Positions 7,650 to 17,268 of a DNA stretch of 64,000 nt are shown here, piece by piece. This DNA is from UBA10649 sp963793105 (lineage in GTDB: Bacteria > Actinomycetota > Actinomycetes > S36-B12). Where the stretch lies: contig CAWBZB010000004.1 of the NCBI GenBank assembly GCA_963793105.1, forward strand, positions 1,054,001 through 1,118,000, given 5' to 3'. Each line of letters starts with the position of its first letter. Position 1 is the stretch's first letter. Under the pieces are notes generated by a model. It was not told the origin of the DNA. It ran no database searches and worked only from the letters and a program-made list of their open reading frames with translations. A program made the position numbers and the translations under genes.

Positions 7650-10148
7650 ATGACGAACGGTGAGCGGACGACAGCGCGAGGACTCAATCGCCGCTTCCGG
7701 TACCAGGTCGGCTGGGTGGGTGCCCTGACCGCGCTCTTCGTCATCAGCCTCGCCCTCCCCGCGTTCACCTTCTTCTCGGACCCGGCCGACTACGCCGTGC
7801 TCCACCTCGTCCTCGAGTTCGCCTCCATGGCGATCTCGATCATGATCATCGCCCTGGCCTGGAACCTGAGGGACCTGGAGGCGAACAGCCAGATCATCGT
7901 GATCGGCTTCTTCTCCGTCGGCGTGCTGGTGATCGACCTGGGGCACATCCTGACCTTCCCGGGGATGCCCGACTTCGTCGCCGCGGGCTCCGCGCAGGTG
8001 ACGATCACGTTCTGGCTGACGGGGCGGCTCATCGCCGCGATCGGGTTCGTCGTGCTGGCACTGGTCCCGAACCGGCACTGGTCCCCCCGGATCTGGGTCC
8101 CGGGCCTGGCGGTCACCGCAGCCGCCTGCCTCGGCTTCTGGTGGATCGGGTTGGTCCGGACCGAGTGGTTCCCGACGCTCTTCGTGCCCGGCGAAGGCAT
8201 CACCCCCACCAAGCGCGCATCGGAGTACGTGCTGTCGGCCCTGTACGTGCTGGCTGCCGCGCTCCTTGCGCGCCGCGCAGCGCGAGAGCGCAGTGGCGAG
8301 ATGGCCTGGCTCGCGGCCGCGGCCTGGACACTGACCCTCTCCGAGCTGTACTTCACGCTGTACGTCGACGTCGCCGACACCTTCAACCTGCTCGGACACC
8401 TGCTCAAGACGGCCGCCTACGTCATGGTCTACCGGGCAGTCTTCGTCGCCGGGGTGAGGGAGCCGTACCGCCGGCTCGCCAACGAGAGCGCCCTCTTGCG
8501 CTCCCTGATCGACTCCGTTCCTGACCTGATCTCCTTCACCGATAGGTCCGGCGTCTTCCTCGGTGCCAACCGAGCATTCGCCTCGAGAGTCGGCCTGCCG
8601 CCGGAAGCAGTCGTGGGCCGCAGTCCCGCGGACGTGATGGGCACGAGCAGTCACGGCCGGACCCGACTTCCCCCGCTGTCCGATGCAGTGGAGCGCTTCG
8701 AGGAGGTCGTGAGTGATCGCGACGGAGTCGTCCACTACCTCGACACCCTGCAGACCCCGTACCACGACACCGAGGGCGAGCCACTGGGCATCATCGAGGT
8801 CAGTCGTGACATGACCGCCCAGCGGGCCGCGGATGAGCGCGTGCGGCACCTGGCCCTGTTCGACCAGCTCACGGGAGTGCCCAACCGGGTCATGATGAGC
8901 GACTGGGCCGCCGAGTCGTTCGCCGAGCCCGGCGACCGGACGAAGGCGGTCATCCTCCTGGATCTCGACGACTTCCGGACCATCAACGACACCGTCGGCC
9001 ACCTCATCGGGGACCGGATCATCATCGAGACCGCGCAGCGCCTCACCTCGATCATCGGCACGGACGCCTCGGTGTGCCGGCTCGGCGGCGACGAGTTCGC
9101 CATCCTCGCCGGGCACTGCGACCTCGAGGAGGCCGCAGCGCTCGCCACGACGGCACTCGAAGCCGTCCACCGACCCTTCCGCATCGACGACTACGACCTC
9201 GTGCTCACGGCGTCCGCGGGAATCGCGATGTTCCCCACCGACGGGCTGACCTTCGACGACCTGTCAGCGCATGCAGACGCCGCCATGTACCGGGCCAAGC
9301 AGGAGGGGCACAACACCTACCGGTTCTTCAGTGGCGACATGCTCCTGCGCTCGACCGAGCAGCTGGCACTGCTCGCCGCCCTTCGCCGGGCCGTCTCGGA
9401 AGACGAACTGGTGCTGCACTACCAGCCCCAGTGGTCCCTCGCAGACGACACTGTCATCGGATTCGAGGCACTCGTCCGCTGGCGGCATCCGGAGCGGGGC
9501 CTGCTGCAGCCGATCGACTTCATCGAGCTGGCTGAGGACAGCGGCCTGATCCTGCCGATCGGGGAGTGGGTCCTACGACGGGCGATGGCGGACGCCGTCC
9601 GCTGGCAGGACGCCGGCGGGAGGCCCGTGCCGGTCGCGGTGAACGTGTCGGCGGTCCAGTTCCTCCAGTCCGACCTCATCGAGCTGATCGACCAGGCCCT
9701 GCTGTGCAGCGGACTGCCCCCCGAGCGGTTCGAGGTCGAGATCACCGAGAGCGTGGCCATGGCAAACCCGGGGTCCGCGCGGGCCGTCCTCGAGGAACTG
9801 CACGGGCGCGGCATATCCGTCTCGATCGACGATTTCGGGACGGGCTACTCCTCACTGGCCTACCTGCGGCGGTTCGGCATCGACACCCTCAAGATCGATC
9901 AATCCTTCGTCGCCGACCTCGGGCGTGACGGCGACAACGGGGCCATCGTGCTGGCGATCATCGAGATGGCCCGGGCGTTGCACTGCGCGACCATCGCCGA
10001 GGGCGTCGAAACGCCCGAGCAGCTCGAGTTCCTGCGCTCCCACGGCTGCACCGCCGCCCAGGGCTTCCTGCTCGGCAGGCCCGTTCCCTATGAGGGCATC
10101 CTGCCCCTGCTCCGCTCAGCCGGTACGAGAGACCACGTAGTCGCATAG
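7650..10148 (+). CDS. Membrane PAS-GGDEF-EAL cyclic di-GMP enzyme
   Basis: An 832-residue protein. Residues 1-265 form a multi-helix membrane sensor module resembling MASE-type domains. A PAS domain follows (about 280-395, SLIDSVPDLISFTDRSG), then a diguanylate cyclase domain with intact RLGGDEFAIL (about 476) and a phosphodiesterase domain with FEALVRWRHP (about 604), EITES, DDFGTGYSSLAYLRRF, LKIDQSF and IAEGVETPEQ. Both catalytic signatures are intact, so synthesis and degradation of c-di-GMP are both possible; no RxxD inhibitory site precedes the GGDEF. I start at ATG 7650, preceded by GGGAG, rather than further upstream. The membrane module may respond to redox or a small ligand, given the respiratory surroundings (inference). 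The end overlaps the convergent polyprenyl synthase by 33 bp. Confidence 0.93.
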   Translation: MTNGERTTARGLNRRFRYQVGWVGALTALFVISLALPAFTFFSDPADYAVLHLVLEFASMAISIMIIALAWNLRDLEANSQIIVIGFFSVGVLVIDLGHILTFPGMPDFVAAGSAQVTITFWLTGRLIAAIGFVVLALVPNRHWSPRIWVPGLAVTAAACLGFWWIGLVRTEWFPTLFVPGEGITPTKRASEYVLSALYVLAAALLARRAARERSGEMAWLAAAAWTLTLSELYFTLYVDVADTFNLLGHLLKTAAYVMVYRAVFVAGVREPYRRLANESALLRSLIDSVPDLISFTDRSGVFLGANRAFASRVGLPPEAVVGRSPADVMGTSSHGRTRLPPLSDAVERFEEVVSDRDGVVHYLDTLQTPYHDTEGEPLGIIEVSRDMTAQRAADERVRHLALFDQLTGVPNRVMMSDWAAESFAEPGDRTKAVILLDLDDFRTINDTVGHLIGDRIIIETAQRLTSIIGTDASVCRLGGDEFAILAGHCDLEEAAALATTALEAVHRPFRIDDYDLVLTASAGIAMFPTDGLTFDDLSAHADAAMYRAKQEGHNTYRFFSGDMLLRSTEQLALLAALRRAVSEDELVLHYQPQWSLADDTVIGFEALVRWRHPERGLLQPIDFIELAEDSGLILPIGEWVLRRAMADAVRWQDAGGRPVPVAVNVSAVQFLQSDLIELIDQALLCSGLPPERFEVEITESVAMANPGSARAVLEELHGRGISVSIDDFGTGYSSLAYLRRFGIDTLKIDQSFVADLGRDGDNGAIVLAIIEMARALHCATIAEGVETPEQLEFLRSHGCTAAQGFLLGRPVPYEGILPLLRSAGTRDHVVA

Positions 10149-11111
10149 TAGGGCGAGCACGTCCCGCGGGGGTCCGGGCGGCAGCGACTGCAGGAGCTCA
10201 CGCGCCGAGTCCGACCAGCCATGGGCCTGCTTGCGGGCCTCGTCGATCGCCGGATGCGCGCGCAGCAGGGCCAGCGCCTCCGCGTGCTCCCCGTCGTCCG
10301 CGAGCGGCCTGCTGAGCAGTTCCTTGAGTCGGTCGTCGGTCGCATCCGGGCTCATCAGTGCGATCAGCCCGGCCAGCGTGGGGATGCCCTCGCGAAGGTC
10401 GGTGCCCGGAGTCTTGCCCGACTGCATCGACTCCGACGTGATGTCGACGAGGTCGTCGGCGAGCTGGAAGGCCACGCCGATGCGCTCGCCGAACTCGGCC
10501 ATGATCTCGACATGCTCCGGCGGCGCCCCGGCCATGAGGGCCCCGTATCGGCCGGACGCGGCGATCAGCGACCCCGTCTTGTCCGCGACGACCTCAAGAT
10601 GGTGCTCGACGGGGTCCTGGTCCTCGCGGGGCCCGACCGTCTCGCGGATCTGCCCCTTGCACAGGCGCTCGAACGTGTGCGCCTGGATGCGGACGGCCTC
10701 CGGACCGAGGTCGGCGAGGATCCGGGAGGACCGGGCGAAGAGGAAGTCCCCGGTCAGGATCGCGATCGTGTTGTCCCAACGCGAGTTGGCCGAGGGGGCT
10801 CCACGCCGCAGCTTGGCCTCGTCCATCACGTCGTCGTGGTACAGGGTCGCCAGGTGCGTGAGCTCGACGACGACCCCCGCGGGGACCACCCCCCAGGCCT
10901 CCGGGTCCCCGAACTGGGAGGCCAGCAGCACCAGCAGTGGCCGAAATCGCTTGCCCCCGGCATCGACGAGGTATCGGGAGGCGTTCGCCACGAAGGCGTC
11001 GTCACTCGCCACCGCCTCGCGCAGTCCGTCCTCGACGCGCGCCAACCCGGACGAGAGGCTGGTCTCCAGCCCAGGGTCCGGGAGCGGCAGCCCCAGCAGC
11101 GCGTCAGTCAT
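10116..11111 (-). CDS. grcC: Polyprenyl diphosphate synthase (menaquinone side chain)
   Basis: A 331-residue trans-isoprenyl diphosphate synthase. The first aspartate-rich motif DDVMD is near residue 94 and the second, DDLVD, near 219; GGKRFRP near residue 52 is the conserved IPP-binding element. It elongates prenyl diphosphates for the menaquinone tail; chain length (heptaprenyl to nonaprenyl in actinobacteria) cannot be read with certainty. It lies directly after nuoN on the same strand but has its own -10 hexamer (TACGTT) six bases before ATG 11111, so it can be expressed independently of complex I. The position near menG fits a role in quinone synthesis. Confidence 0.92.
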   Translation of the reverse strand: MTDALLGLPLPDPGLETSLSSGLARVEDGLREAVASDDAFVANASRYLVDAGGKRFRPLLVLLASQFGDPEAWGVVPAGVVVELTHLATLYHDDVMDEAKLRRGAPSANSRWDNTIAILTGDFLFARSSRILADLGPEAVRIQAHTFERLCKGQIRETVGPREDQDPVEHHLEVVADKTGSLIAASGRYGALMAGAPPEHVEIMAEFGERIGVAFQLADDLVDITSESMQSGKTPGTDLREGIPTLAGLIALMSPDATDDRLKELLSRPLADDGEHAEALALLRAHPAIDEARKQAHGWSDSARELLQSLPPGPPRDVLALLCDYVVSRTG

Positions 11112-11117
11112 CTCGGC

Positions 11118-11123
11118 AACGTA
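11118..11123 (-). promoter_or_regulatory. -10 hexamer of the polyprenyl synthase gene (leaderless)
   Basis: TACGTT on the minus strand, six bases before ATG 11111, abutting the nuoN stop codon. The spacing predicts a leaderless transcript separate from the nuo operon. Confidence 0.5.
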
Positions 11124-12701
11124 CTACCGAATGAAGACGTCCGCTTGATTCACCAGGTCGAGTACCGGCTGGGGGACGACGCCGAGGACGATCGTGACGG
11201 TCGCCCCCGCGGCCAGCGCGATCGTGGTGAACGCGGACGGCACGACCACGGATGCGGTATCCGGGGTCGGGTCGGAGAAGTACATGAGCACGATGACGCG
11301 CACGTAGAAGAAGGCCGCGATCACGCTGGCGACCACGCCGACGATCACCAGCCAGGTGGCGCCGCTGTCGATGGCAGCGGCGAACACCCCGAACTTGCCG
11401 ACGAAACCACTGGTGAGGGGGATGCCCGCCAGCGCGAGCATGAACAGCGCGAACACCGCGGCCACGAGCGGCGACTTCTTGCCCAGACCGGCCCACTTGG
11501 ACAAGTGGGTCGCCTCACCTGAGGAGTCGCGCACCATCGAGACGATCGCGAACGCGCCGATGGTCGTGAAGGCGTATGCGATCAGGTAGAACAACGAGCT
11601 CGCCAGACCCTCACGCGAGACTGCCACGACGCCGACGAGGATGAAGCCCGCCTGGGCGATGGACGAGTAGGCCAGCATGCGCTTGATGTCGGTCTGGGTG
11701 ATCGCCACCACCGAGCCGACCAGCATCGTCAGCGCGGCGATGATCCACAGCACCGGCTCCCAGTCCCAGCGAACGCCCCCGAGTCCCACGTAGAGCACTC
11801 GGAGCAGCGCGCCGAAGGCGGCGATCTTGACGGTGGCCGCCATGAATCCGGTGACGGGCGTCGGCGCCCCCTGGTAGACGTCAGGAGTCCACTGGTGGAA
11901 CGGTACGGCCGCGACCTTGAACAGCAGTCCGGCCAGCAGCAGCGCGACGCCGACGGCGACGAGCGATCCCTCGCTCGGCTTCGCCGACAGGGTGTCGGCG
12001 ATGGCCACCAGCGACACTGAGCCGCTGTAGCCGTAGAGCATCGCCATCCCGTAGAGGAAGAAGGCCGACGAGAACGCGCCCAGCAGGAAGTACTTCAGAG
12101 CCGCTTCCTGCGACAGCAGGCGACGGCGCCGGGCCATGCCCGCCAGCAGGTACAGCGGCAGGGACATGACCTCGAGGGCCACGAACATGATGAGCAGGTC
12201 GTTCGCGGCCGGGAACACGAGCATGCCGGTGAGCGCGAACAGGAAGAACGGCCAGATCTCGGTCTGCAGATAGCCGCGCTGCGTGAACTGCTGCTCGTCC
12301 TCCGAACCGGGCAGGGCCGATGCCCGCGGCGCGAAGGCGTCGCCGAGCGGATCGATCGACCGCTCGGCCATGAGCAGGGCCGCCAGCAGGGACACGACGA
12401 GGAGGGTGCCCTGCATCAGGAGGGTGGGGCCGTCGATGGCGATGGCGCCCTCGCCGGTGATGAGGCGCGTTCCGCGCAGGTCGATGACCACGACCAGCGC
12501 CGCGAGGATCGCGCCCATCACGAGGACGAGCTGGGTCGGCCGACGAGCGGCCCTCGGGACGAACGCCTCGACCAGCACCGACACCACGGCCGCGCCGAAG
12601 ATGATGAGGATCGGGGTGATCGCGTAGTAGTTGATGGCGGGCGCGGTGAAGGTCGTCTCGGTCTCCGAGACGGCCGCCAGCGTCTGTACCAGGGCGCTCA
12701 C
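11124..12701 (-). CDS. nuoN: NADH-quinone oxidoreductase subunit N
   Basis: A 525-residue antiporter-like membrane subunit of complex I, the last gene of the nuoA-N operon. The hallmark FHQWTPDVYQGAPTP lies near residue 270, followed by the conserved membrane stretch with TDIKRMLAYSSIAQAG. It forms one of the three large proton-translocating units of the membrane arm. The start ATG at 12701 overlaps the nuoM stop by four bases. An insert of about 25 residues with polar sequence (GSEDEQQFTQRGY) sits between early helices, as in other actinobacterial NuoN. Confidence 0.96.
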   Translation of the reverse strand: MSALVQTLAAVSETETTFTAPAINYYAITPILIIFGAAVVSVLVEAFVPRAARRPTQLVLVMGAILAALVVVIDLRGTRLITGEGAIAIDGPTLLMQGTLLVVSLLAALLMAERSIDPLGDAFAPRASALPGSEDEQQFTQRGYLQTEIWPFFLFALTGMLVFPAANDLLIMFVALEVMSLPLYLLAGMARRRRLLSQEAALKYFLLGAFSSAFFLYGMAMLYGYSGSVSLVAIADTLSAKPSEGSLVAVGVALLLAGLLFKVAAVPFHQWTPDVYQGAPTPVTGFMAATVKIAAFGALLRVLYVGLGGVRWDWEPVLWIIAALTMLVGSVVAITQTDIKRMLAYSSIAQAGFILVGVVAVSREGLASSLFYLIAYAFTTIGAFAIVSMVRDSSGEATHLSKWAGLGKKSPLVAAVFALFMLALAGIPLTSGFVGKFGVFAAAIDSGATWLVIVGVVASVIAAFFYVRVIVLMYFSDPTPDTASVVVPSAFTTIALAAGATVTIVLGVVPQPVLDLVNQADVFIR

Positions 12702-14248
12702 TGGTCAGCCCCTTCCGCAGGGAGGACGGGTGTGACCGTGGGCACGGGGTCGGTCGCCCCGATGCTCGTCATGACGCGGTCGACCGCGGGGTTGATGACG
12801 TTCAGCAAGGGCGCCGGGAAGATGCCCAGGACGATCGTCAGCGCGGCGATCGGCACGAGGGCGGTGATCTCGCGTCCCCGCAGGTCGGGCATGCTCTCGA
12901 GTCCGGCCTTGACCGGTCCGGTCATCGACCGCTGGTACAGGCGCAGGACGTAGGCCGCCGTGATGACGATCCCCACGGTCGCGAGCGCGCCCACCCACAG
13001 GTAGCGCTCGAAGGCGCCCAGCAGGACGAGGAACTCCCCGATGAACGAGACGAGGCCCGGGAGCGCGAGCGACGACAGGGCGGCAATCATGAAGAAGCCG
13101 GCCAGCACGGGAGCAGGCTTGTTGACTCCCGAGTAGTCCGAGATCTGGCTCGAGCCGTGGTTGCGGTCCATGAGGAAGCCGGCCGTGAGGAACAGGGCCG
13201 CTGTCGACAGGCCGTGCGCCACCATGTACACGACGGACCCGCTCTGTCCCTGCGTCGTGAAGACGAAGATGCCCAGCGTGATGAAGCCGAAGTGCGACAT
13301 GGACGAGTACGCGAACAGGCGCTTCATGTCGTTCTGGCTCAGCGCCACGAACGCGCCGTAGAAGATGCCGATCAACGCCATGCCGATGACGACCGGGGCG
13401 TAGAAGTCCGACGCCTCCGGGAAGATGGGCAGGCAGTAGCGGATCATGCCGAAGGTGCCGACCTTGTCGAGCACGCCGAGGAGCAGCACCGACGTGCCGG
13501 GCTTGGACTCGGCGGCCGCGTCGGGCAGCCAGGTGTGGAACGGCCACAGCGGTGCCTTGACGGCGAACGCGAAGAAGAAGCCGAGGAAGAGCATCTTCTG
13601 CACATCGGCATCGATGTCGAGGCCGGCCAGCGTGACGAAGTCGAACGTCCCGGTGCCGGTCATCTGCGCGGAGACCACGTACAGGCCGATGAGCGACGCG
13701 AGCATGAACAGGCCGCCGACCAGGCTGTACAGCAGGAACTTCACCGCGGCGTAGGAGCGCTGGACCCCTCCGAAGCGCCCGATCATGAAGTAGACCGGGA
13801 TGAGCATGACCTCGAAGAACACGTAGAACAGGAAGACGTCGGTGGCGGCGAAGACGCCGATCATGAGCGTCTCGAGGACCAGGATCAGCGCGAAGTAGCC
13901 CTTGACCGACCCTCGGTTGTCGTCGACGTCGTTCCAGCCGGCCAGGACCACCACGGGAACCAGGGTCGCGGCGAGCGCCACGAGCACGAGGCCGATGCCG
14001 TCGACCCCGACGGAGTACGAGATGCCGAAGGCCGGGATCCACGGATGGGACTCGACGAACTGGAACGGCTGCGCCGAGTCGCCCTGGAACTGCAGGGCCA
14101 TCAGCACCGTCAGCCCGAGGGTGAGCAGCGAGACCACCAGGGCGACCTGCTTTGCCAGGAGGGTGCGACCCGAGGGGAGCAGGGCGACCACGATGCTGCC
14201 GACGAGCGGCACCACCATCAGGGTGGTCAACCACGGAAAGGTAGTCAC
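12698..14248 (-). CDS. nuoM: NADH-quinone oxidoreductase subunit M
   Basis: A 516-residue antiporter-like membrane subunit. It contains FHTWLPDAAAESKPGTSV (about residues 238-255) and QNDMKRLFAYSSMSHFGF, which mark NuoM. Essential proton-channel residues of the family fall in these helices. It overlaps nuoL upstream and nuoN downstream by four bases each, giving coupled translation and equal stoichiometry. ATG 14248 is the start. Nothing unusual was seen apart from a C-terminus with PVPTVTPVLPAEGADQ, which is not part of the conserved core. Confidence 0.96.
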   Translation of the reverse strand: MTTFPWLTTLMVVPLVGSIVVALLPSGRTLLAKQVALVVSLLTLGLTVLMALQFQGDSAQPFQFVESHPWIPAFGISYSVGVDGIGLVLVALAATLVPVVVLAGWNDVDDNRGSVKGYFALILVLETLMIGVFAATDVFLFYVFFEVMLIPVYFMIGRFGGVQRSYAAVKFLLYSLVGGLFMLASLIGLYVVSAQMTGTGTFDFVTLAGLDIDADVQKMLFLGFFFAFAVKAPLWPFHTWLPDAAAESKPGTSVLLLGVLDKVGTFGMIRYCLPIFPEASDFYAPVVIGMALIGIFYGAFVALSQNDMKRLFAYSSMSHFGFITLGIFVFTTQGQSGSVVYMVAHGLSTAALFLTAGFLMDRNHGSSQISDYSGVNKPAPVLAGFFMIAALSSLALPGLVSFIGEFLVLLGAFERYLWVGALATVGIVITAAYVLRLYQRSMTGPVKAGLESMPDLRGREITALVPIAALTIVLGIFPAPLLNVINPAVDRVMTSIGATDPVPTVTPVLPAEGADQ

Positions 14249-16140
14249 GACGCCCTCACCAAGTACAGGGCGAGGACGACCAAGACGGCGCCACCCACCA
14301 TCGACAACGCATAGGAGCGCGCGAAACCGGTCTGGTAGCGGCGCATTCGACCGGACAGTCCGCCGACGAAGGCCGCGCTGCCGTTGACGAAGCCGTCGAC
14401 GGCCTTGTTGTCGAACCAGACCAGCCAGCGCGAGGTGTAGTAGGTCGGCTGCACGACGAGGACGTCATTGACGGCGTTGCCGTAGAGCTCCTCGCGCGCT
14501 GCCCGGGTGAGCCACGAGCCTCGCGGTGCGGTCACCGGCACCTCGCGGCGGGCATACATCAGCCACGCGATCGCGACGCCGACGAGCACGAGCACCAGGG
14601 TTGTGCCCTCGTACACCCATGAGGGCAGCGGGAGCTCGTTCGTCTCGATGCCCACGACCGGCTCGAGCCACGACTCGATATTGCCCCAGTAGACGAGGGA
14701 CACACCGCCGAAGGTCGCGCCGATGGCGAGGATGATGAGCGGGATCGTCATGACCTTGGGCGACTCATGCGGATGCGCGTCGTCCTCCCAGCGGGCCTTG
14801 CCGAAGAACGTCATGGCGACCATGCGGGTCATGTAGAAGCCCGTGAGCCCCGCTGCCAGCATGGCCAGGACACCGATGATCGGGCTGCGCTCGAAGGACG
14901 CGTGGATGATGTCGTCCTTGGAGTAGAAGCCGTCGAACGGCGGAATCCCGATGATGGCCAGGTAGCAGACGATGAACGTCCCCGCGGTGACCAGCATGAC
15001 GCCGCGCAGCGCTCCGTAGCGGCGCATGTCGACGTTGTCCTTCATACCGTGCATGACCGAGCCGGCACCGAGGAACAGCCCGGCCTTGAAGATGCCGTGC
15101 ATGAGCAGGTGGAAGATGGCGAAGACGTAGCCGATCGGACCCAGGCCCGCGGCAGTGACCATGTATCCGATCTGGCTCATCGTCGAGCCCGCCAGGGCCT
15201 TCTTGATGTCGTCCTTCGCCGAGCCGATGATGGCACCCATCCACATGGTGATGAGTCCGACGGCGATGACAGCGATCGCGGCCCATTCCGCGGCCGTGAA
15301 GATCACGTTGCTGCGGACGATCAGGTAGACCCCGGCCGTGACCATCGTCGCGGCGTGGATGAGCGCGGAGACCGGAGTCGGGCCCTCCATGGCGTCCAGG
15401 AGCCAGGCCTGCAGGGGGAACTGCGCCGACTTGCCGCATGCGGCGAGGAGCAGGAGGAGCCCGATGGCGGTCAGCGTCCCCTCGTTTGCCTGCTCGGCCA
15501 CGCCGAAGACCTCCTGGAACGAGACCGTCCCGAAGGTCACGAAGAGCAGCATGATCGCCAGGCTCAGCCCGACGTCCCCGACGCGGTTGATGACGAACGC
15601 CTTCTTCGCCGCCGCTGCGGCCGACGGCTTGTGCTGCCAGAAGCCGATGAGCAGGTAGCTGGCCAGACCGACGCCCTCCCAGCCGACGTAGAGCAGGAGG
15701 TAGTTGTTCGCGAGGACCAGCAGCAGCATCGCGGCCACGAAGAGGTTGAGGTAGCCGAAGAACTTGCGCCTGTTCTCGTCGTGGGCCATGTAGCCCAGCG
15801 AGTACACGTGGATGAGCGCGCCGACGATGGTGATGAGCAGCACGAAGACGATCGACAGCTGGTCGAGCTGGAACGCCATGTCGGCGCTGAAGTCGCCGAC
15901 GAAGACCCACGTGAAGAGCGTCTGGTCGAACGTCCGCTGCTCGGCGGAGTTCTGCATCATCTCCAGGAGCATGAGGATGCCGATGACGGCGGAGGCACCG
16001 ACCGTGAGGATCGCCAGGTACGGACCCCATGAGTTGGTCCGACGGCCGCCGAACAGCAGGATCGCGGCACCGGCCAGGGGCAGGGCGATGAGCAGCCAGA
16101 TGAGGGAGAACACCCCCTCGGCGGGCATGAGCTCTGTCAC
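14245..16140 (-). CDS. nuoL: NADH-quinone oxidoreductase subunit L
   Basis: A 631-residue distal membrane subunit of complex I. Hallmarks are LQAWLLDAMEGPTPVSALIH (about residues 240-259), DDIKKALAGSTMSQIGYM and IPPFDGFYSKDDI. The long C-terminal lateral helix and final membrane anchor expected for NuoL are present. GTG at 16140 is the assigned start; an in-frame ATG lies four codons on. A 46-bp gap separates it from nuoK, the largest gap between adjacent subunit genes in the nuoE-N part of the operon. Confidence 0.96.
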   Translation of the reverse strand: MTELMPAEGVFSLIWLLIALPLAGAAILLFGGRRTNSWGPYLAILTVGASAVIGILMLLEMMQNSAEQRTFDQTLFTWVFVGDFSADMAFQLDQLSIVFVLLITIVGALIHVYSLGYMAHDENRRKFFGYLNLFVAAMLLLVLANNYLLLYVGWEGVGLASYLLIGFWQHKPSAAAAAKKAFVINRVGDVGLSLAIMLLFVTFGTVSFQEVFGVAEQANEGTLTAIGLLLLLAACGKSAQFPLQAWLLDAMEGPTPVSALIHAATMVTAGVYLIVRSNVIFTAAEWAAIAVIAVGLITMWMGAIIGSAKDDIKKALAGSTMSQIGYMVTAAGLGPIGYVFAIFHLLMHGIFKAGLFLGAGSVMHGMKDNVDMRRYGALRGVMLVTAGTFIVCYLAIIGIPPFDGFYSKDDIIHASFERSPIIGVLAMLAAGLTGFYMTRMVAMTFFGKARWEDDAHPHESPKVMTIPLIILAIGATFGGVSLVYWGNIESWLEPVVGIETNELPLPSWVYEGTTLVLVLVGVAIAWLMYARREVPVTAPRGSWLTRAAREELYGNAVNDVLVVQPTYYTSRWLVWFDNKAVDGFVNGSAAFVGGLSGRMRRYQTGFARSYALSMVGGAVLVVLALYLVRAS

Positions 16141-16186
16141 GATTCGGTCCTATCCCTCGTCGGTTCTCGTAAGTCGGTGTTCGGCA

Positions 16187-16486
16187 TCAGTACTTGAGCA
16201 GGTTCGGTTCGTCGATGGACGCCGACCGCCTCGTGCGGAAGATCGTGACGATGATCGCCAATCCGACGACGACCTCGGCCGCCGCCACCACCATGACGAA
16301 GAAGGCCACGACCTGGCCGTCCAGGTTGCCGTTCATGCGGGCGAACGAGACGAAGGAGAGGTTGGCCGCGTTCAGCATCAGTTCCACGGACATGAACACG
16401 ACGATCGCGTTCCTGCGGACGAGGACCCCGACCGAGCCGATGCTGAAGAGCACGGCCGAGAGGATCACGTAGTTGGAGGGATTCAT
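16187..16486 (-). CDS. nuoK: NADH-quinone oxidoreductase subunit K
   Basis: A 99-residue, three-helix membrane subunit. The sequence VVFMSVELMLNAANLSFVSF contains the conserved membrane glutamate of NuoK, and a second one follows in helix 3 (AAAEVVVGLAI). These carry protons in the E-channel next to NuoA and NuoJ. ATG 16486 overlaps the nuoJ stop by four bases. Length and order are typical. Confidence 0.96.
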   Translation of the reverse strand: MNPSNYVILSAVLFSIGSVGVLVRRNAIVVFMSVELMLNAANLSFVSFARMNGNLDGQVVAFFVMVVAAAEVVVGLAIIVTIFRTRRSASIDEPNLLKY

Positions 16487-17268
16487 TCCTTCGGCCCTTC
16501 CGTGATCTGGCGGACCTCGTCGACATCGACGTGGTCGATCGGCCGCTCGTCGCCACGAGCCCGCACGGGCTCGGGGACGCTGAGGTCGCTGGTGCCGCCG
16601 TCGGGAAGGAGCGCCGGCGTGTCCACCGCGTTGTGACGGGCGAAGACACCGGGGTTGGGCAGGTTCCCCGGATGCCCGCCTCGACGGAAGCGGTCGATCG
16701 AGAGCTCCCGCTGGGACGTGAGGTCCTTCCAGCGGTCACGGTGGGCCAGCACCATCGCGCCCATGGCAGCCGTGATGAGGAGCGCCGACGTCAGCTCGAA
16801 GACCAGCAGGTAGCGGGTGAAGATCAGATTGGCGATGCCTTCGACGTTGCCGCCGTCGACCTCGTTGGCCGCATCGAGCCCGACCGCCGTCGAATCCACG
16901 AGTCCGCTGCCGATCCCCCAGACCAGGAGGATCCCCAGCCCAAGGCTCAGCAGAACGGCCGGCAGCCGCTGGCCCTTGATCGTCTCGATGAGCGAGTCGG
17001 ATGCGTCGACGCCGACCACCATCAGCACGAACAGGAACAGCATCATCACGGCGCCCGTGTAGACGATGACCTGGACCATGCCGAGGAACGGCGCGGAGTT
17101 CGCGACGTAGAGGACGGCGAGGCTGACCATCGTCAGGGCGATCCACAGGGCACTGTGCACCGCCTTGCGGGACAGCACCATGCCGAGGGCGCCGGCCACG
17201 GAAAGGATGGCGCACACCCAGAAGACCACCACTTCGCCGGTGTTCACGTCGGTTGCCGCGTCGGTCAC
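16483..17268 (-). CDS. nuoJ: NADH-quinone oxidoreductase subunit J
   Basis: A 261-residue membrane subunit. The five-helix core (about residues 1-185) includes VQVIVYTGAVMMLFLFVLMV, the pi-bulge helix of NuoJ. The C-terminal 75 residues (from RDRWKDLTSQREL) are hydrophilic, proline- and acid-rich, an extension common in actinobacterial NuoJ and absent from E. coli. It overlaps nuoI by four bases upstream and nuoK by four downstream. The tail is predicted to be cytoplasmic; its function is unknown. Confidence 0.95.
   Translation of the reverse strand: MTDAATDVNTGEVVVFWVCAILSVAGALGMVLSRKAVHSALWIALTMVSLAVLYVANSAPFLGMVQVIVYTGAVMMLFLFVLMVVGVDASDSLIETIKGQRLPAVLLSLGLGILLVWGIGSGLVDSTAVGLDAANEVDGGNVEGIANLIFTRYLLVFELTSALLITAAMGAMVLAHRDRWKDLTSQRELSIDRFRRGGHPGNLPNPGVFARHNAVDTPALLPDGGTSDLSVPEPVRARGDERPIDHVDVDEVRQITEGPKE

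Noticed and set aside
7464..9170. A 568-codon minus-strand frame opposite rarD and the GGDEF-EAL gene
   Set aside because: It crosses two real plus-strand genes and translates to a biased Asp/Gly/Arg sequence without domains.
13157..16032. Two plus-strand open frames of 385 and 421 codons opposite nuoM and nuoL
   Set aside because: Their His/Glu/Arg-rich low-complexity translation is that of antisense shadows of GC-rich membrane genes; no start signal or family match.
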